Assembly: GCF_000235505.1 (NCBI RefSeq)
Contig: NZ_JH379028.1
Span: 275,585-339,584, forward strand
DNA: 64,000 bases
Direction: 5' to 3'
Source: Hungatella hathewayi WAL-18680
GTDB taxonomy: Bacteria; Bacillota; Clostridia; Lachnospirales; Lachnospiraceae
The translations under genes were made by a program, and so were the position numbers. Below the pieces are notes generated by a model. That model worked only from the letters and a program-made list of their open reading frames with translations. It was not told the origin of the DNA and did not search any database. Shown in pieces: positions 46,142 through 55,032 of the stretch. The first letter of the stretch is position 1; each line of letters starts with the position of its first letter.

Positions 46142-48238
46142 ATGAAATTTACAGTAAATAATCCGGACTATGAGTTAAGTCCATACACCGGCATGAACAG
46201 GGAGCACTGGCTGGAGCTGAGCCATTTCTTTCTGGAAGGCATTTTCCAGCATGTAAAACACATGGAGGACCCAATCCTGGTGCCGCGCCACGAATTTGAC
46301 GTCAGCTATCCCCAGCCGGGGGGACCAAAATGGCGTCTGGCGGCGGAGCGGTTTGAGGGGCTGGCCAGAAGTTTTCTCATCGCGGCCCCCCTGCTTCACA
46401 ACGAGCCGGATGCCGTGGTGTGCGGATATTCCATGAAGGAGTACTATAAACAGCAGATTCTGCTGTCCATCACACCGGGCACGCCGAACTACCTGCTCCG
46501 GGTGGAGGAGATATTTCCGGAGGCGGAGCCGGGAGTGAAGGCATTCCAGCACACCTGCGAGTGCGCGTCCCTGGTCATCGGCCTGACCATGTGCAAGGAA
46601 GTCATCTGGGACAGCTATACGGCGGAGGAGAAGGCGAGAATTGCGGATTATCTGTCCAATTTCGGCCACTCCTACACGGGGCATCACAACTGGCGTCTGT
46701 TCAACATGCTGATTCTGGCATTTTTGGACCGGGAGGGGTATCCGGTCGACCAGGGCATGATGCGGGACCACGCCCAGGTTATCGTTTCCTACTATGCGGG
46801 AAATGGCTGGTACCGCGACGGCCACCTGTTTGACTACTACTGTCCATGGGCTTTCCATGTCTACGGGCCGCTGTGGAACCAGTGGTACGGATATGAGAAG
46901 GAGCCCTATCTGGCCACCAAAATTGAGCAGTACTCCCACGAGCTGGTGGAGACCTACCCTCACATGTTTGACGGCGACGGCCATGTCACCATGTGGGGCC
47001 GCAGCGGAACCTACCGCAGCGCGGCGTCGGCTCCGCTGGCCGCCAATCTGCTGCTTCATGATTCCAAAGTGGACCCGGGATGGGCCAGAAGAATCACCTC
47101 CGGTGCGGTGCTCCAGTTTGCCACCAGGCCGGAGTGCTTCTACGAGGGCATTCCCTGCCTCGGCTTTTACGGACCATTCCAGCCCTTTGTGCAGACATAC
47201 AGCTGTGCCGCCAGCCCCTTCTGGCTGGCCAACGCCTGGGTATGTCTGATGCTGCCCAAGGACCATCCGTTCTGGACGGCAAAGGAGCATAACGGCGTGT
47301 GGGAAACCATGTCCGCCGGGGAGACCCACACCGAGGTGCTGGACGGCCCGGCCATCATCATGGACAACCACAAGAATACAGGTATCACGGAATTCCGCAC
47401 CGCCAAGGTGTTGATGAAGAAGGACAATCCCTCCTTAAACGCTTATTCCCGCTTGTCTTTCAACAGCCAGTTCCCGTGGGAGGACTTTGATTGGAAGGGC
47501 GTGGAGGCCATGCAGTACAGTCTGACGGTGGAAGAGTGTATTCCCGGCGGGAAGAACCGGCCGTCAGCCGGAGCCAGTTGTAAGACACAGAAAGGCATCC
47601 TGCCGCAGAGTCCATCCAAGACCTGGATTCCTAACATCCTTATGTACGGCGGTGTCCGGGACGGAGTGCTCTACCGGAAGGAATATTTCGACTTTGATTT
47701 CACCTTCCAGGACAAATGCTCCATCGACCTGGCTGATTTCCCGGTATCCAACGGTCTTATCCGGGTGGACAAGGTCCGGATTCCGGATAAACCCTACACC
47801 CTGACACTGGGGGCCTACGGCATGGCGGACCGCGGCGACATAAAAGTGGAAATCCGCAATGGCCAGAACACGTTTGGCAGCGCGGTTATCCTGAAATCAG
47901 GGGAGGGGCAGGTGGCCTTCGTTTCCTATGACGGCTGGGATGAAATCGACGTCTGCAAACGAAAGGGCGTCAGCCCGGTAGCGGAGGAGAGCCGTCTCGT
48001 CTACGGCATCAGCCGCCGGAAGAAATATTATGAGTATCTCCCATACATCATGGTCAGCGCCGTCCTGACGAAAAAGGACCAGTCAGACTGGAGCGAGGAG
48101 GAACTGTTCCCCATCGAGGAAATCCGCTACACGGATGAAACCGGATGCGGCGGCTTCGGCCCGGTAGTTCTCCAGATGAAGGACGGCCGGTGTGTCACCG
48201 TGGATTTCGAGGGAATGGAAGGCAGATTGTCCATATAA
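46142..48238 (+). CDS. DUF2264 family protein
   Basis: This large protein has 698 residues and no signal peptide. The N-terminal half (about 10-380), with GGPKWRLAAERFEGLARSFLIAAPLL and WGRSGTYRSAASAPLAANLL, matches the DUF2264 alpha/alpha-barrel-like region found in glycan-degradation loci next to GH88/GH105 enzymes. The C-terminal half is beta-rich. No activity has been firmly assigned to the family, as far as I know; a lyase or hydrolase on uronate-containing chains is plausible. I start at ATG 46142 because AGGAGGA is directly upstream; the longer reading to 45992 has none. It ends at a terminator. Confidence 0.82.
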   Translation: MKFTVNNPDYELSPYTGMNREHWLELSHFFLEGIFQHVKHMEDPILVPRHEFDVSYPQPGGPKWRLAAERFEGLARSFLIAAPLLHNEPDAVVCGYSMKEYYKQQILLSITPGTPNYLLRVEEIFPEAEPGVKAFQHTCECASLVIGLTMCKEVIWDSYTAEEKARIADYLSNFGHSYTGHHNWRLFNMLILAFLDREGYPVDQGMMRDHAQVIVSYYAGNGWYRDGHLFDYYCPWAFHVYGPLWNQWYGYEKEPYLATKIEQYSHELVETYPHMFDGDGHVTMWGRSGTYRSAASAPLAANLLLHDSKVDPGWARRITSGAVLQFATRPECFYEGIPCLGFYGPFQPFVQTYSCAASPFWLANAWVCLMLPKDHPFWTAKEHNGVWETMSAGETHTEVLDGPAIIMDNHKNTGITEFRTAKVLMKKDNPSLNAYSRLSFNSQFPWEDFDWKGVEAMQYSLTVEECIPGGKNRPSAGASCKTQKGILPQSPSKTWIPNILMYGGVRDGVLYRKEYFDFDFTFQDKCSIDLADFPVSNGLIRVDKVRIPDKPYTLTLGAYGMADRGDIKVEIRNGQNTFGSAVILKSGEGQVAFVSYDGWDEIDVCKRKGVSPVAEESRLVYGISRRKKYYEYLPYIMVSAVLTKKDQSDWSEEELFPIEEIRYTDETGCGGFGPVVLQMKDGRCVTVDFEGMEGRLSI

Positions 48239-48254
48239 TGGCTATGTATTTCCG

Positions 48255-48290
48255 GGGCGCAGGCAGCGATGCAGGCGCCCTGTTATTTTT
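48255..48290 (+). terminator. Terminator at the end of the glycan-degradation locus
   Basis: GGGCGC (48255-48260) and GCGCCC (48275-48280) pair around a 14-base loop with a short inner GCA/TGC stem, followed by TGTTATTTTTATT. It stands 17 bases after the DUF2264 stop. Confidence 0.75.
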
Positions 48291-48416
48291 ATTGACATTT
48301 GTAACATTTTAGAGCTACAGAAGGGCGAGATATAGACCTGAAAGGTCATAAAACACGCTAAATTTTACGATTATATGTATAAAATGCACAATCTGTAAAT
48401 ATTTCGTAATAAATTA

Positions 48417-48445
48417 TTGAAAAAATTGTAAATAAATGGTACTAT
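48417..48445 (+). promoter_or_regulatory. Promoter of the bactofilin gene
   Basis: TTGAAA (48417-48422) is followed after 17 bases by TACTAT (48440-48445). The expected start point near 48452 would leave the in-frame ATG at 48455 without a ribosome site, which supports the ATG at 48500 as the true start. Upstream of it the region 48291-48416 is AT-rich with a small GACCT/AGGTC hairpin at 48338-48350. Confidence 0.65.
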
Positions 48446-48499
48446 ATGTAATGCATGGAAAACGCATTTACAAACGAAAAAAGTCGGGGGTTATGTGAG

Positions 48500-48937
48500 A
48501 TGTTAGGGAAAAAAAAGGATAAAGCAGGGAAACATATGATAGATACGATGATAGGAGCCAACACCGTGATCCGTGGGGCTATTATTGCGGAGGAGACACT
48601 GAGAATTGACGGAGCCGTACAGGGCGAGGCCATTTCCAAGGGAGCCGTGATTGTAGGCGCTGACGGTGTGATTGAGGGGGACGTCACAGCAGAGTCCATC
48701 CTGGTTGCTGGCAGGGTAAAAGGGAACATTTACGTAAGAGAGAAAACGGAGATTACGGCAGACGGCAGTGTGGAAGGCGACATTACCACCAAGACCCTGG
48801 TGATTGACGAGGGCGCCGCGTTCAAGGGCAGCTGCTACATGCAGGTGTCGGAAGTGGTGATTGAGAATCCGGAGGTTCCGGCCGTGGAGGAGAAGAAAGA
48901 GTCCGACGCAGCCAAAGAGGACAAGAAGGCCAGTTAA
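48500..48937 (+). CDS. Bactofilin (polymer-forming cytoskeletal protein)
   Basis: This is a 145-residue bactofilin. The central beta-helix (about 15-105) repeats short hydrophobic/Gly strands such as TVIRGAIIAEETLRIDGAVQG and VEGDITTKTLVIDEGAAFKG. The tails are charged and disordered: Lys-rich at the start and Glu/Lys-rich (EEKKESDAAKEDKK) at the end, as usual for the family. Bactofilins polymerise under the membrane and often recruit peptidoglycan hydrolases. The gene is followed 45 bases later by a membrane-anchored NlpC/P60 enzyme, so the pair probably works together in local cell-wall remodelling. Confidence 0.9.
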   Translation: MLGKKKDKAGKHMIDTMIGANTVIRGAIIAEETLRIDGAVQGEAISKGAVIVGADGVIEGDVTAESILVAGRVKGNIYVREKTEITADGSVEGDITTKTLVIDEGAAFKGSCYMQVSEVVIENPEVPAVEEKKESDAAKEDKKAS

Positions 48938-48982
48938 TAACGTAACCGTTGAGAGCATTGTTTGATGGAGAGTCTTTAAGCG

Positions 48983-49927
48983 ATGAGATGGAAAAAATTT
49001 AAAGAAAAGAATGTATTGATGAATTATACGGTGATGCTGCTTCCTCATTCCCAGAAGAAGCCGATTCACTTCAAGATTCCGGTTTGGGTATTTGGGATGT
49101 TCTTCCTGATGATTATGACCCTGGTGGGCGGAGTTCTGTTCTTTGCAGGTTCCACACATCAGCTTCGCCAGGTAGAGTTCGAGAAACAGCAGATTGAGCT
49201 GGAATGGCAGAAGATATCCGAGCAGAAACAGCAGATTGAAGATGAGAACGAGGATTTGAAGCTGGCCAGAGAGCAGCAGGAGCAGGAACTGGAACAGCTG
49301 GAGCAGAAAACCGTTGATACCATAACAGAACTGAAAAAACTTACCAGCAGAGAGAACGAAATCCGCAGTCAAATTGGTCTGGACACCGTGGATTTGGATG
49401 ATCTTGACGGCCTGGAGGAGGATGCCTCCCTTCAGGTAGCCTCGAATGACGGTGACGTCAACATTGTACAGAAGAATCTGGACATGCTGCGCGCCGGCAT
49501 GTCGGAGCAGTATCAGAACTATGACGCGTTGACAGGAAGAATTGCAGACTACCAGAAAGAGCAGTTCCGCCAGGACGTGGTGGACTACGCCCTCCAGTTT
49601 GTGGGCAATCCCTACGTATACGGCGGCACCAATCCCAACACTGGCGCTGACTGTTCCGGGTTCACCCGCTATGTCATGAGCCACGCCGCCGGCGTTTCCT
49701 TAAGCCGCACCGCGGCCCAGCAGTCCAAGACCGGCCCCGGAATCTCGGAGAGCGACGTAAAGCCCGGTGATTTGGTATTCTACGGCAGTGGAAGCTATGT
49801 CAACCACGTGGCCATCTACATAGGCAACGGAAAAGTCGTGCACGCCTCCAACGAGCGCACCGGCATCAAAGTATCCGGCTGGAAATACCGCACGCCGGTG
49901 AAGATTGTGAATGTGCTTGGTGATTAG
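48983..49927 (+). CDS. Membrane-anchored coiled-coil NlpC/P60 endopeptidase
   Basis: This protein has 314 residues. A basic N-terminus and transmembrane helix (about 33-55) are followed by a coiled coil (about 60-125, Gln/Glu-rich) and a linker. The NlpC/P60 domain (about 195-312) has catalytic Cys224 in GADCSGFTRY, His275 in YVNHVAIYIGNG and the usual third polar residue after it. It cuts peptide stems in peptidoglycan. The tether and coiled coil are like those of M23 enzymes recruited by bactofilins; here the peptidase class is different. ATG 48983 has GGAGAG upstream. Confidence 0.9.
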   Translation: MRWKKFKEKNVLMNYTVMLLPHSQKKPIHFKIPVWVFGMFFLMIMTLVGGVLFFAGSTHQLRQVEFEKQQIELEWQKISEQKQQIEDENEDLKLAREQQEQELEQLEQKTVDTITELKKLTSRENEIRSQIGLDTVDLDDLDGLEEDASLQVASNDGDVNIVQKNLDMLRAGMSEQYQNYDALTGRIADYQKEQFRQDVVDYALQFVGNPYVYGGTNPNTGADCSGFTRYVMSHAAGVSLSRTAAQQSKTGPGISESDVKPGDLVFYGSGSYVNHVAIYIGNGKVVHASNERTGIKVSGWKYRTPVKIVNVLGD

Positions 49928-49942
49928 AGAATCGAATAAGTC

Positions 49943-49989
49943 ATCCCCATACAGGACAGAAAGAAACATGTCTTGTATGGGGATTTTTT
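49943..49989 (+). terminator. Strong Rho-independent terminator after the NlpC/P60 gene
   Basis: ATCCCCATACAGGACA (49943-49958) pairs with TGTCTTGTATGGGGAT (49969-49984), a 16-bp stem with one G:T pair, followed by a T6 run. Confidence 0.93.
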
Positions 49990-50052
49990 GTTGTTTCAAA
50001 ATATTGGTCTGGCCATCCGGCCGTCTTACGCAAACGATTGGGTAGATTAAAC

Positions 50053-50081
50053 TTGCATTGCCCGAATTTGGACTATATAAT
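50053..50081 (+). promoter_or_regulatory. Promoter of the oxidoreductase/SIS/ABC operon
   Basis: TTGCAT (50053-50058) and a perfect TATAAT (50076-50081) are separated by 17 bases. The leader to the start codon is about 120 bases long and AT-rich. No operator repeat was found in it. Confidence 0.8.
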
Positions 50082-50206
50082 GGTGATATAGCACAGATGC
50101 AAGAGGATTAACAGTTAAAAAATAGTCATTTTCAACAAAAAATAATGGTCTCATGCATTGGATGCAGGTTTGGAACGTGAAAAAGGATACCCAAAGAGAA
50201 AGGAGG

Positions 50207-51295
50207 GTGAGATACATTAAATTACAGGATGACGGAAGGATTCGCATCGGTATTATCGGCACGGGAGCCAACGTTTCCGTAGCGGACTGGCACACCAGGG
50301 GGATCATCCATGACAGAAGGGCGCGCATCAGCGCGGTGTACAACCGGAGGGAGAGCACCACTCAGAGATGGAAAGACAGGTTTTCTCTGGATGCGGTATC
50401 ATGCACCACGCCGGAGATGCTGTTGGAGGCCTGTGACGCGGTGGTGATATGCACGCCGAACAGCACCCATTATCAGTATGCCATGGCGGCGCTGGCGGCG
50501 GGGAAACACGTACTTCTGGAGAAGCCTATGACGCTTAGCCTGGAACAGGCGGAGCAGCTGGAAGCCGTGGCAGGGCAGATGGGCGTACACTGCTGTGTGG
50601 GATACACCTACCGTTTTACCCAGGCGGCTGATCAGCTTCGCAGTCTTGTTCGGAACCACATTGGAAATGTCTATACCGTACAGGCCAGTCTGGGAGGCAC
50701 GAGACTGGCGGATGCGGGGATTGGCATGGACTGGCGGATGTACCAGGCATTGTCCGGCGCCGGGGCGCTGGAGGATTTTGGCAGTCATTTAATCGACCTT
50801 GCGCACTTTGTGACAGGCGGGACTTATTCCACGGTGTTTTGCCAGAGCGACATTTTTATTAAAAACCGTGAAGGTGAGAATGGCCCGGAGCCGGTGGAGA
50901 CGGATGACAGCGCGGCGCTCACCTGCCGTGGTGGAGGCGGGCTTGGCAGCTTTTTTGTCAGCCGCGTGGGACTGGATGCGCTGCGGATGCACGTGGCGGG
51001 AGAAGGAGGGATGGCGAGAGTAACCTTTGGGGAGGAAACGACTCTCTGTTTCTGGGAAAAGCAGAGCGGCGGACCGTACGGCGGGGGCTGGCAGAATATC
51101 CCGCTGGCGCAGGAAACGCCGTTTGAAGACTGGTTCCGTTGGGAAACCAGTGATTTCCTGGACGGAATAGAGGGAAAGCCGGCAAGGGGAGCCAGTTTTC
51201 AGGATGGCTGTTATGTGGAACGCGTGCTGGAAGCGGCGAGATGCTCGGCAGAAAATGGAACTGTGAACCGGATTGAGAAGGAGGATTTCAGATGA
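50207..51295 (+). CDS. Gfo/Idh/MocA-family oxidoreductase
   Basis: This is an NAD(P)-dependent sugar or polyol dehydrogenase-like protein of about 362 residues. The N-terminal Rossmann fold has IGIIGTGANVS, and HVLLEKPMTLSLEQAEQL carries the family EKP motif. The C-terminal half (about 130-350) has a sheet with LSGAGALEDFGSHLIDL. The start is ambiguous: AGGAGG at 50201-50206 directly abuts GTG 50207, and the best-spaced codon is ATT at 50216, a rare start. An upstream ATG at 50153 is possible but has a weak site. It is the first gene of its operon and overlaps the SIS gene by 4 bases. Confidence 0.85.
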   Translation: MRYIKLQDDGRIRIGIIGTGANVSVADWHTRGIIHDRRARISAVYNRRESTTQRWKDRFSLDAVSCTTPEMLLEACDAVVICTPNSTHYQYAMAALAAGKHVLLEKPMTLSLEQAEQLEAVAGQMGVHCCVGYTYRFTQAADQLRSLVRNHIGNVYTVQASLGGTRLADAGIGMDWRMYQALSGAGALEDFGSHLIDLAHFVTGGTYSTVFCQSDIFIKNREGENGPEPVETDDSAALTCRGGGGLGSFFVSRVGLDALRMHVAGEGGMARVTFGEETTLCFWEKQSGGPYGGGWQNIPLAQETPFEDWFRWETSDFLDGIEGKPARGASFQDGCYVERVLEAARCSAENGTVNRIEKEDFR

Positions 51296-52026
51296 ATAAA
51301 GCGGAAGAATATATGAACTATGCGAGTACACTGCTTCAGAAGGTTATGAGCGAGGAGGCGGAGAATATTGAGAAGGCAGCGGTGGCTGTGAAGAATACCA
51401 TGAGCAGCGGGGGAATGCTCTATACGTATGGCACCGGTCACTCCACCATGCTGTGTATGGAGCCGTTTATGAGAGCGGGAGGCTTTGGGGCCTGCTACCC
51501 GATTCTGGATGAGCGTCTGATGTGCCACACCGTGAAGAAACCGGAGGACCGTTTTCTGGAGCGGGAAGTGGGCGTGACGGCAGAGATTTTCAAGAAGTAT
51601 CCGCTGAAAAAGGGAGACTCCATGTTTATCTTCTGTTATGGCGGCAAAAATGCCACTTCCATTGATGCCTGTCTGCTCTGCAAGGAACTGGGGGTTACCT
51701 CCATGGGCATATCCTGCGTGGACCAGGCGGTGATGGTGGGAAGCAGCCATCCGTCAGGACTGCTGGTACATGAAGCCTGCGATATCTCGCTGGATACCCA
51801 TGGGGCTGTGGGGGACGCGGCCATTGACTTTGGCGATTTCACATTTGGACCGATTTCCACCGTGATTGGCGCCGCTATCGTGCAGGCGGTACAGTGCCGT
51901 GCCGTGGAGCTGATGCTGGCGGACGGGGAAAAGCCGGAGGTATTGATTAGCGCCAACGTGCCGGGCGGCGATGAGCATAACCGCCCCATCATTGAAAAAT
52001 ACAGAAAAATCGTGCCGTTCGCATAA
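51292..52026 (+). CDS. SIS-domain sugar-phosphate-binding protein (UPF0309-like)
   Basis: This protein has 244 residues and one SIS domain (about 20-225). Markers are GGMLYTYGTGHSTMLC and MFIFCYGGKNATSIDACLLCKELGV, a typical sugar-phosphate binding cradle. Such proteins isomerise or bind aminosugar phosphates, or are regulatory. It follows the oxidoreductase gene with a 4-base overlap, so both are made together and may act on the same sugar. Exact reaction unknown. Confidence 0.85.
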   Translation: MNKAEEYMNYASTLLQKVMSEEAENIEKAAVAVKNTMSSGGMLYTYGTGHSTMLCMEPFMRAGGFGACYPILDERLMCHTVKKPEDRFLEREVGVTAEIFKKYPLKKGDSMFIFCYGGKNATSIDACLLCKELGVTSMGISCVDQAVMVGSSHPSGLLVHEACDISLDTHGAVGDAAIDFGDFTFGPISTVIGAAIVQAVQCRAVELMLADGEKPEVLISANVPGGDEHNRPIIEKYRKIVPFA

Positions 52027-52053
52027 AAGAACACGCGGGAAAGGTGTTATTCT

Positions 52054-52909
52054 ATGGAAAAAAACAATCACGATACGGTTCCTGACATAGAAAAAGAGGT
52101 TCCTGGCATAGAGGAAAATCGACCGAAGATTAAGATGCGCAAACTGAAGGATTTCAGTGATTCCAAGGCACAGAAGTACCGTGTTCTCCTCTGGGTGGGG
52201 ATTATTCTGGGACCGGTCATCTGGTATGTCATAACGTTGTTTGATAAACCTTCGCTGTTCCTTTCTACGCCGCACGCAGTATGGGCAGTGACATTACAGC
52301 GTATTCGTGATGGCTATTTCTTTGCAGATATCTGGGCGTCCCTAAAGAGGGTTTTGATTGGGTACGCGCTTGGCATGGCGTGTGCGATTCCGATGGGATT
52401 TTTGATGGGCTGGTATCGGGGATTTCGGAGCGTGACGGAACCCTGGCTTCAATTTTTCCGGACCATACCGCCCATTGCCACCATACCAATCATGGTAGTG
52501 GCCTTCGGCGTCGGGGAAAACTCCAAAATTGCCATTATTTTTATTCGCCACCTTCCTCTCCAGCTCGATTACGATTTACCAGGGCATTAAGGAGATTGAC
52601 AGGACCTTGATCAAGGCGGCCTATACTTTTGGAGCCAACGACGGAGAACTGTTTTTGTATGTAACGCTGCCGGCGGCATTTCCCTATATCCTTGTGGCGG
52701 CGAGAGCGGCGCTGGCTGGTTCCTTCACCACATTGATTGCCGCGGAGATGACGGGGGCAACCATAGGCTTAGGCGCCAGGATTCAGATAGCCAGCGGGGC
52801 GGCCAGGATTGATATTGTCATGATGGGGATTATTACGATTGGAATTCTGGGCTTCATTTTCGACCAGCTGCTGTTGTTTGTGGAAAAGCAGCTCACAAAG
52901 TGGAAATAG
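52054..52909 (+). pseudogene. ABC transporter permease, SsuC/TauC type, broken by a +1 frameshift
   Basis: Read across a frameshift, this is a complete six-helix permease of about 284 residues. The 5' part (ATG 52054) has a long charged N-terminus and the segment FRTIPPIATIPIMVVAFGVGENSKIAII. The 3' part, in the next frame, has FATFLSSSITIYQGI and AAYTFGANDGELFLYVTLPAAFPYI, the coupling motif. The break is at the T5 run 52538-52542; removing one T joins the parts as IAIILFATFLS. The rest is undamaged, so it is either a sequencing indel or a recent mutation. The ATPase and binding protein downstream are intact. Confidence 0.82.
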
Positions 52910-52927
52910 GCCGGAAGGGAGGATAAG

Positions 52928-53779
52928 ATGGCAAAACCGGTATTTGAAGTAAAGAATCTCCAGAAAATCTACAAGGTGGAAAAGGGAAATGACGTCCATG
53001 CGTTAAACGATGTGAACCTGACCGTTTACGAAAATGAATTCGTGTGCGTGGTGGGGCCTTCCGGATGTGGAAAAACCACGCTGCTGAATATTGTGGCTGG
53101 GCTGGAGTTTTATGATTCCGGCAGTGTGACCATTCACGGGCAGCCGGTGATCGGGCCAGGGCCGGACCGGGCGGTTGTCTTCCAGCAGTATGCGCTGTTT
53201 CCATGGATGACAGTGAGGAAAAACATTGAATTTGCGATGAAATTTCTGGTGCATGATGTGGAAGTGGAGAAGAAGGACGCTCAGACAGGCGCCGTGAAAA
53301 AGGTGACAAAATCGGTTAAATATACCCGCGAGGAAAAGCAAAAACTCGTGGAGCACTATATCAAGATGGTGGATTTGGAGGGATTTGAGGACGCATTTCC
53401 CTCAAGACTTTCCGGAGGCATGAAACAGCGTGTGGCGCTTGCACGCAGCTATGTGACCAATGCGGACGTGCTGTTGATGGATGAGCCCTTTGGCGCGCTG
53501 GATGCCCAGACCAGGGCCCAGCTTCAGGAGGATTTGCTGCGCACCTGGGCGCAGGAGCGGAAGACCTGTCTGTTTATCACCCACGATGTGGAGGAGGCAG
53601 TTTTGCTGGCGACCAAGGTGGTGATTATGAGTGCCCGGCCCGGCCGGATCAAAACGGTTATCGATATCGATCTGCCATATCCGCGGACCCAGGCCACCAA
53701 AATGGAGGATGAGTTTATCCGCTATAAGAATAAGGTCTGGGAACAGGTGTACAGGGAGTATCTGGAAGTTAAAAAATAG
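52928..53779 (+). CDS. ABC transporter ATP-binding protein, TauB/SsuB type
   Basis: This ATPase has 283 residues, longer than the usual 250 because of an insertion (about 105-140, Lys/Glu-rich) between Walker A and the signature. Walker A is GPSGCGKTT (about 43-51), the signature LSGGMKQRVALARS, and Walker B VLLMDEPFGALD. It matches permeases and binding proteins of the nitrate/sulfonate/taurine class. It lies 18 bases after the permease gene and 17 bases before the binding protein gene. Confidence 0.9.
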   Translation: MAKPVFEVKNLQKIYKVEKGNDVHALNDVNLTVYENEFVCVVGPSGCGKTTLLNIVAGLEFYDSGSVTIHGQPVIGPGPDRAVVFQQYALFPWMTVRKNIEFAMKFLVHDVEVEKKDAQTGAVKKVTKSVKYTREEKQKLVEHYIKMVDLEGFEDAFPSRLSGGMKQRVALARSYVTNADVLLMDEPFGALDAQTRAQLQEDLLRTWAQERKTCLFITHDVEEAVLLATKVVIMSARPGRIKTVIDIDLPYPRTQATKMEDEFIRYKNKVWEQVYREYLEVKK

Positions 53780-53796
53780 AGAAGGAGAGATACAAG

Positions 53797-54984
53797 ATGA
53801 AGAAAACACAAATGGTTATTCTGGCATCACTGATTTCGATTCCATTTATCATATCCGGCTGTGCAAAAAAAGCTCCGGAGTCTGGCGCCGCTTCACCGGA
53901 AACCGGTACCGTGGCTGCCGAAGCGGGTTCTACTTCTGTGGATTCCGGCACAGATACTGCCGCGCCTGCCCAGTCTCTGGGAACCGTACACTATGGGATA
54001 CATCAGGGCGGCTCCGCATTTTCCGCCGGATTTCTGCTCAGCGAGCTGAAACTGAATGAAAAGTACAATTTTGATATTAAAATGACGGTCACCACAGGGC
54101 CCAACGTCTTTTCCGCTCTGTCCGCGGGGGAGATGGATATTGGCTTTCTGGGAAATGGGATGGCGTGGCATTATTTTGAGAAGGACCCCAAAATTGCAAT
54201 TCTCACCATCGACAACCTGACCAATGATGACAGGCTGATTGTGAGGAAAGGGCTTGGCATAGAGGAGTATGAGCCGTTAGAGACTCTGGGGGAGAAGCTG
54301 CCGGGAATGACGCTGGCCTGCGATTTGACTACGACGCCGGGAACATTTTTAAAGAGTCTTGTCAATGCAATCAACAAGGATAAGGCGGACGGGGATAAAG
54401 TCTGGTATGAGGACATCGAGGGCGCCTACCCGTTAAAAGGCGCGGCGGACAAGGAGATTCCGATTCTCAATACGACCAACGCCAATATTACGGCGGTGAT
54501 GCAGGATAAAAGCATTGACTGCTGTATCACTTACGGTAATACCAAGATGGCGATTCAGCGGGATACGGACAACTATGTGATTGCGGCCACCACCTTTACC
54601 CATCTGTCGGATACGGTTACCCCCAGTACCTGGGCGGTAAACAAGGAATTTTGTGAGAAGAATCCGGAGCTTGTGCAGGCTTTTGTCAACGCATTGGTGG
54701 AAGCGATGGATTACCGTTCCAACAAAGACAACTGGGATGAATGCATTAAGCTGGCAGTGCCGTTTGACCAGCTGTCCCCGGAGGACTATGACCCGGAGGC
54801 GGCATATTGGCTGAGCAAGGCGGACTTAAAGGAATACTTTAGTGATGATAACGGACAAGGGTTTACCTACCTCCAGCAAATCCGTGCCTCCCACATGGGA
54901 AACAATGGACTGGATGACGCCACGGCCCTGAAGGTTGATGAGGTGTTCTACAAAGACTTTATACGGAATGCGACGGCGGACTGA
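53797..54984 (+). CDS. ABC transporter substrate-binding lipoprotein, NMT1/TauA-like
   Basis: This lipoprotein has 395 residues. Signal peptide MKKTQMVILASLISIPFIISGCAKK has lipobox ISGC. An Ala/Ser/Thr-rich linker (about 25-60) precedes a type II binding fold with FSALSAGEMDIGFLGNGMAWHYF and CDLTTTPGTFLKSLV, as in proteins for sulfonates, nitrate or thiamine-pyrimidine precursors. Here the neighbours are sugar-related (Gfo/Idh/MocA, SIS, CBM9), so the ligand might be a sugar derivative such as an amidated or sulfonated sugar. This is speculation from context. Confidence 0.88.
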   Translation: MKKTQMVILASLISIPFIISGCAKKAPESGAASPETGTVAAEAGSTSVDSGTDTAAPAQSLGTVHYGIHQGGSAFSAGFLLSELKLNEKYNFDIKMTVTTGPNVFSALSAGEMDIGFLGNGMAWHYFEKDPKIAILTIDNLTNDDRLIVRKGLGIEEYEPLETLGEKLPGMTLACDLTTTPGTFLKSLVNAINKDKADGDKVWYEDIEGAYPLKGAADKEIPILNTTNANITAVMQDKSIDCCITYGNTKMAIQRDTDNYVIAATTFTHLSDTVTPSTWAVNKEFCEKNPELVQAFVNALVEAMDYRSNKDNWDECIKLAVPFDQLSPEDYDPEAAYWLSKADLKEYFSDDNGQGFTYLQQIRASHMGNNGLDDATALKVDEVFYKDFIRNATAD

Positions 54985-55032
54985 CGACGCAACGCCGGAA
55001 ACATGGGATTGGGATAGAGAAGGATGGTGTTT

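Noticed and set aside
46175-47371. 398-codon open frame on the minus strand
   Set aside because: It is antisense to the DUF2264 gene, whose motifs are clear; composition is shadow-like.
48503-49684. 393-codon open frame on the minus strand
   Set aside because: It spans the bactofilin and NlpC/P60 genes in antisense and crosses the gap between them; no recognisable domain.
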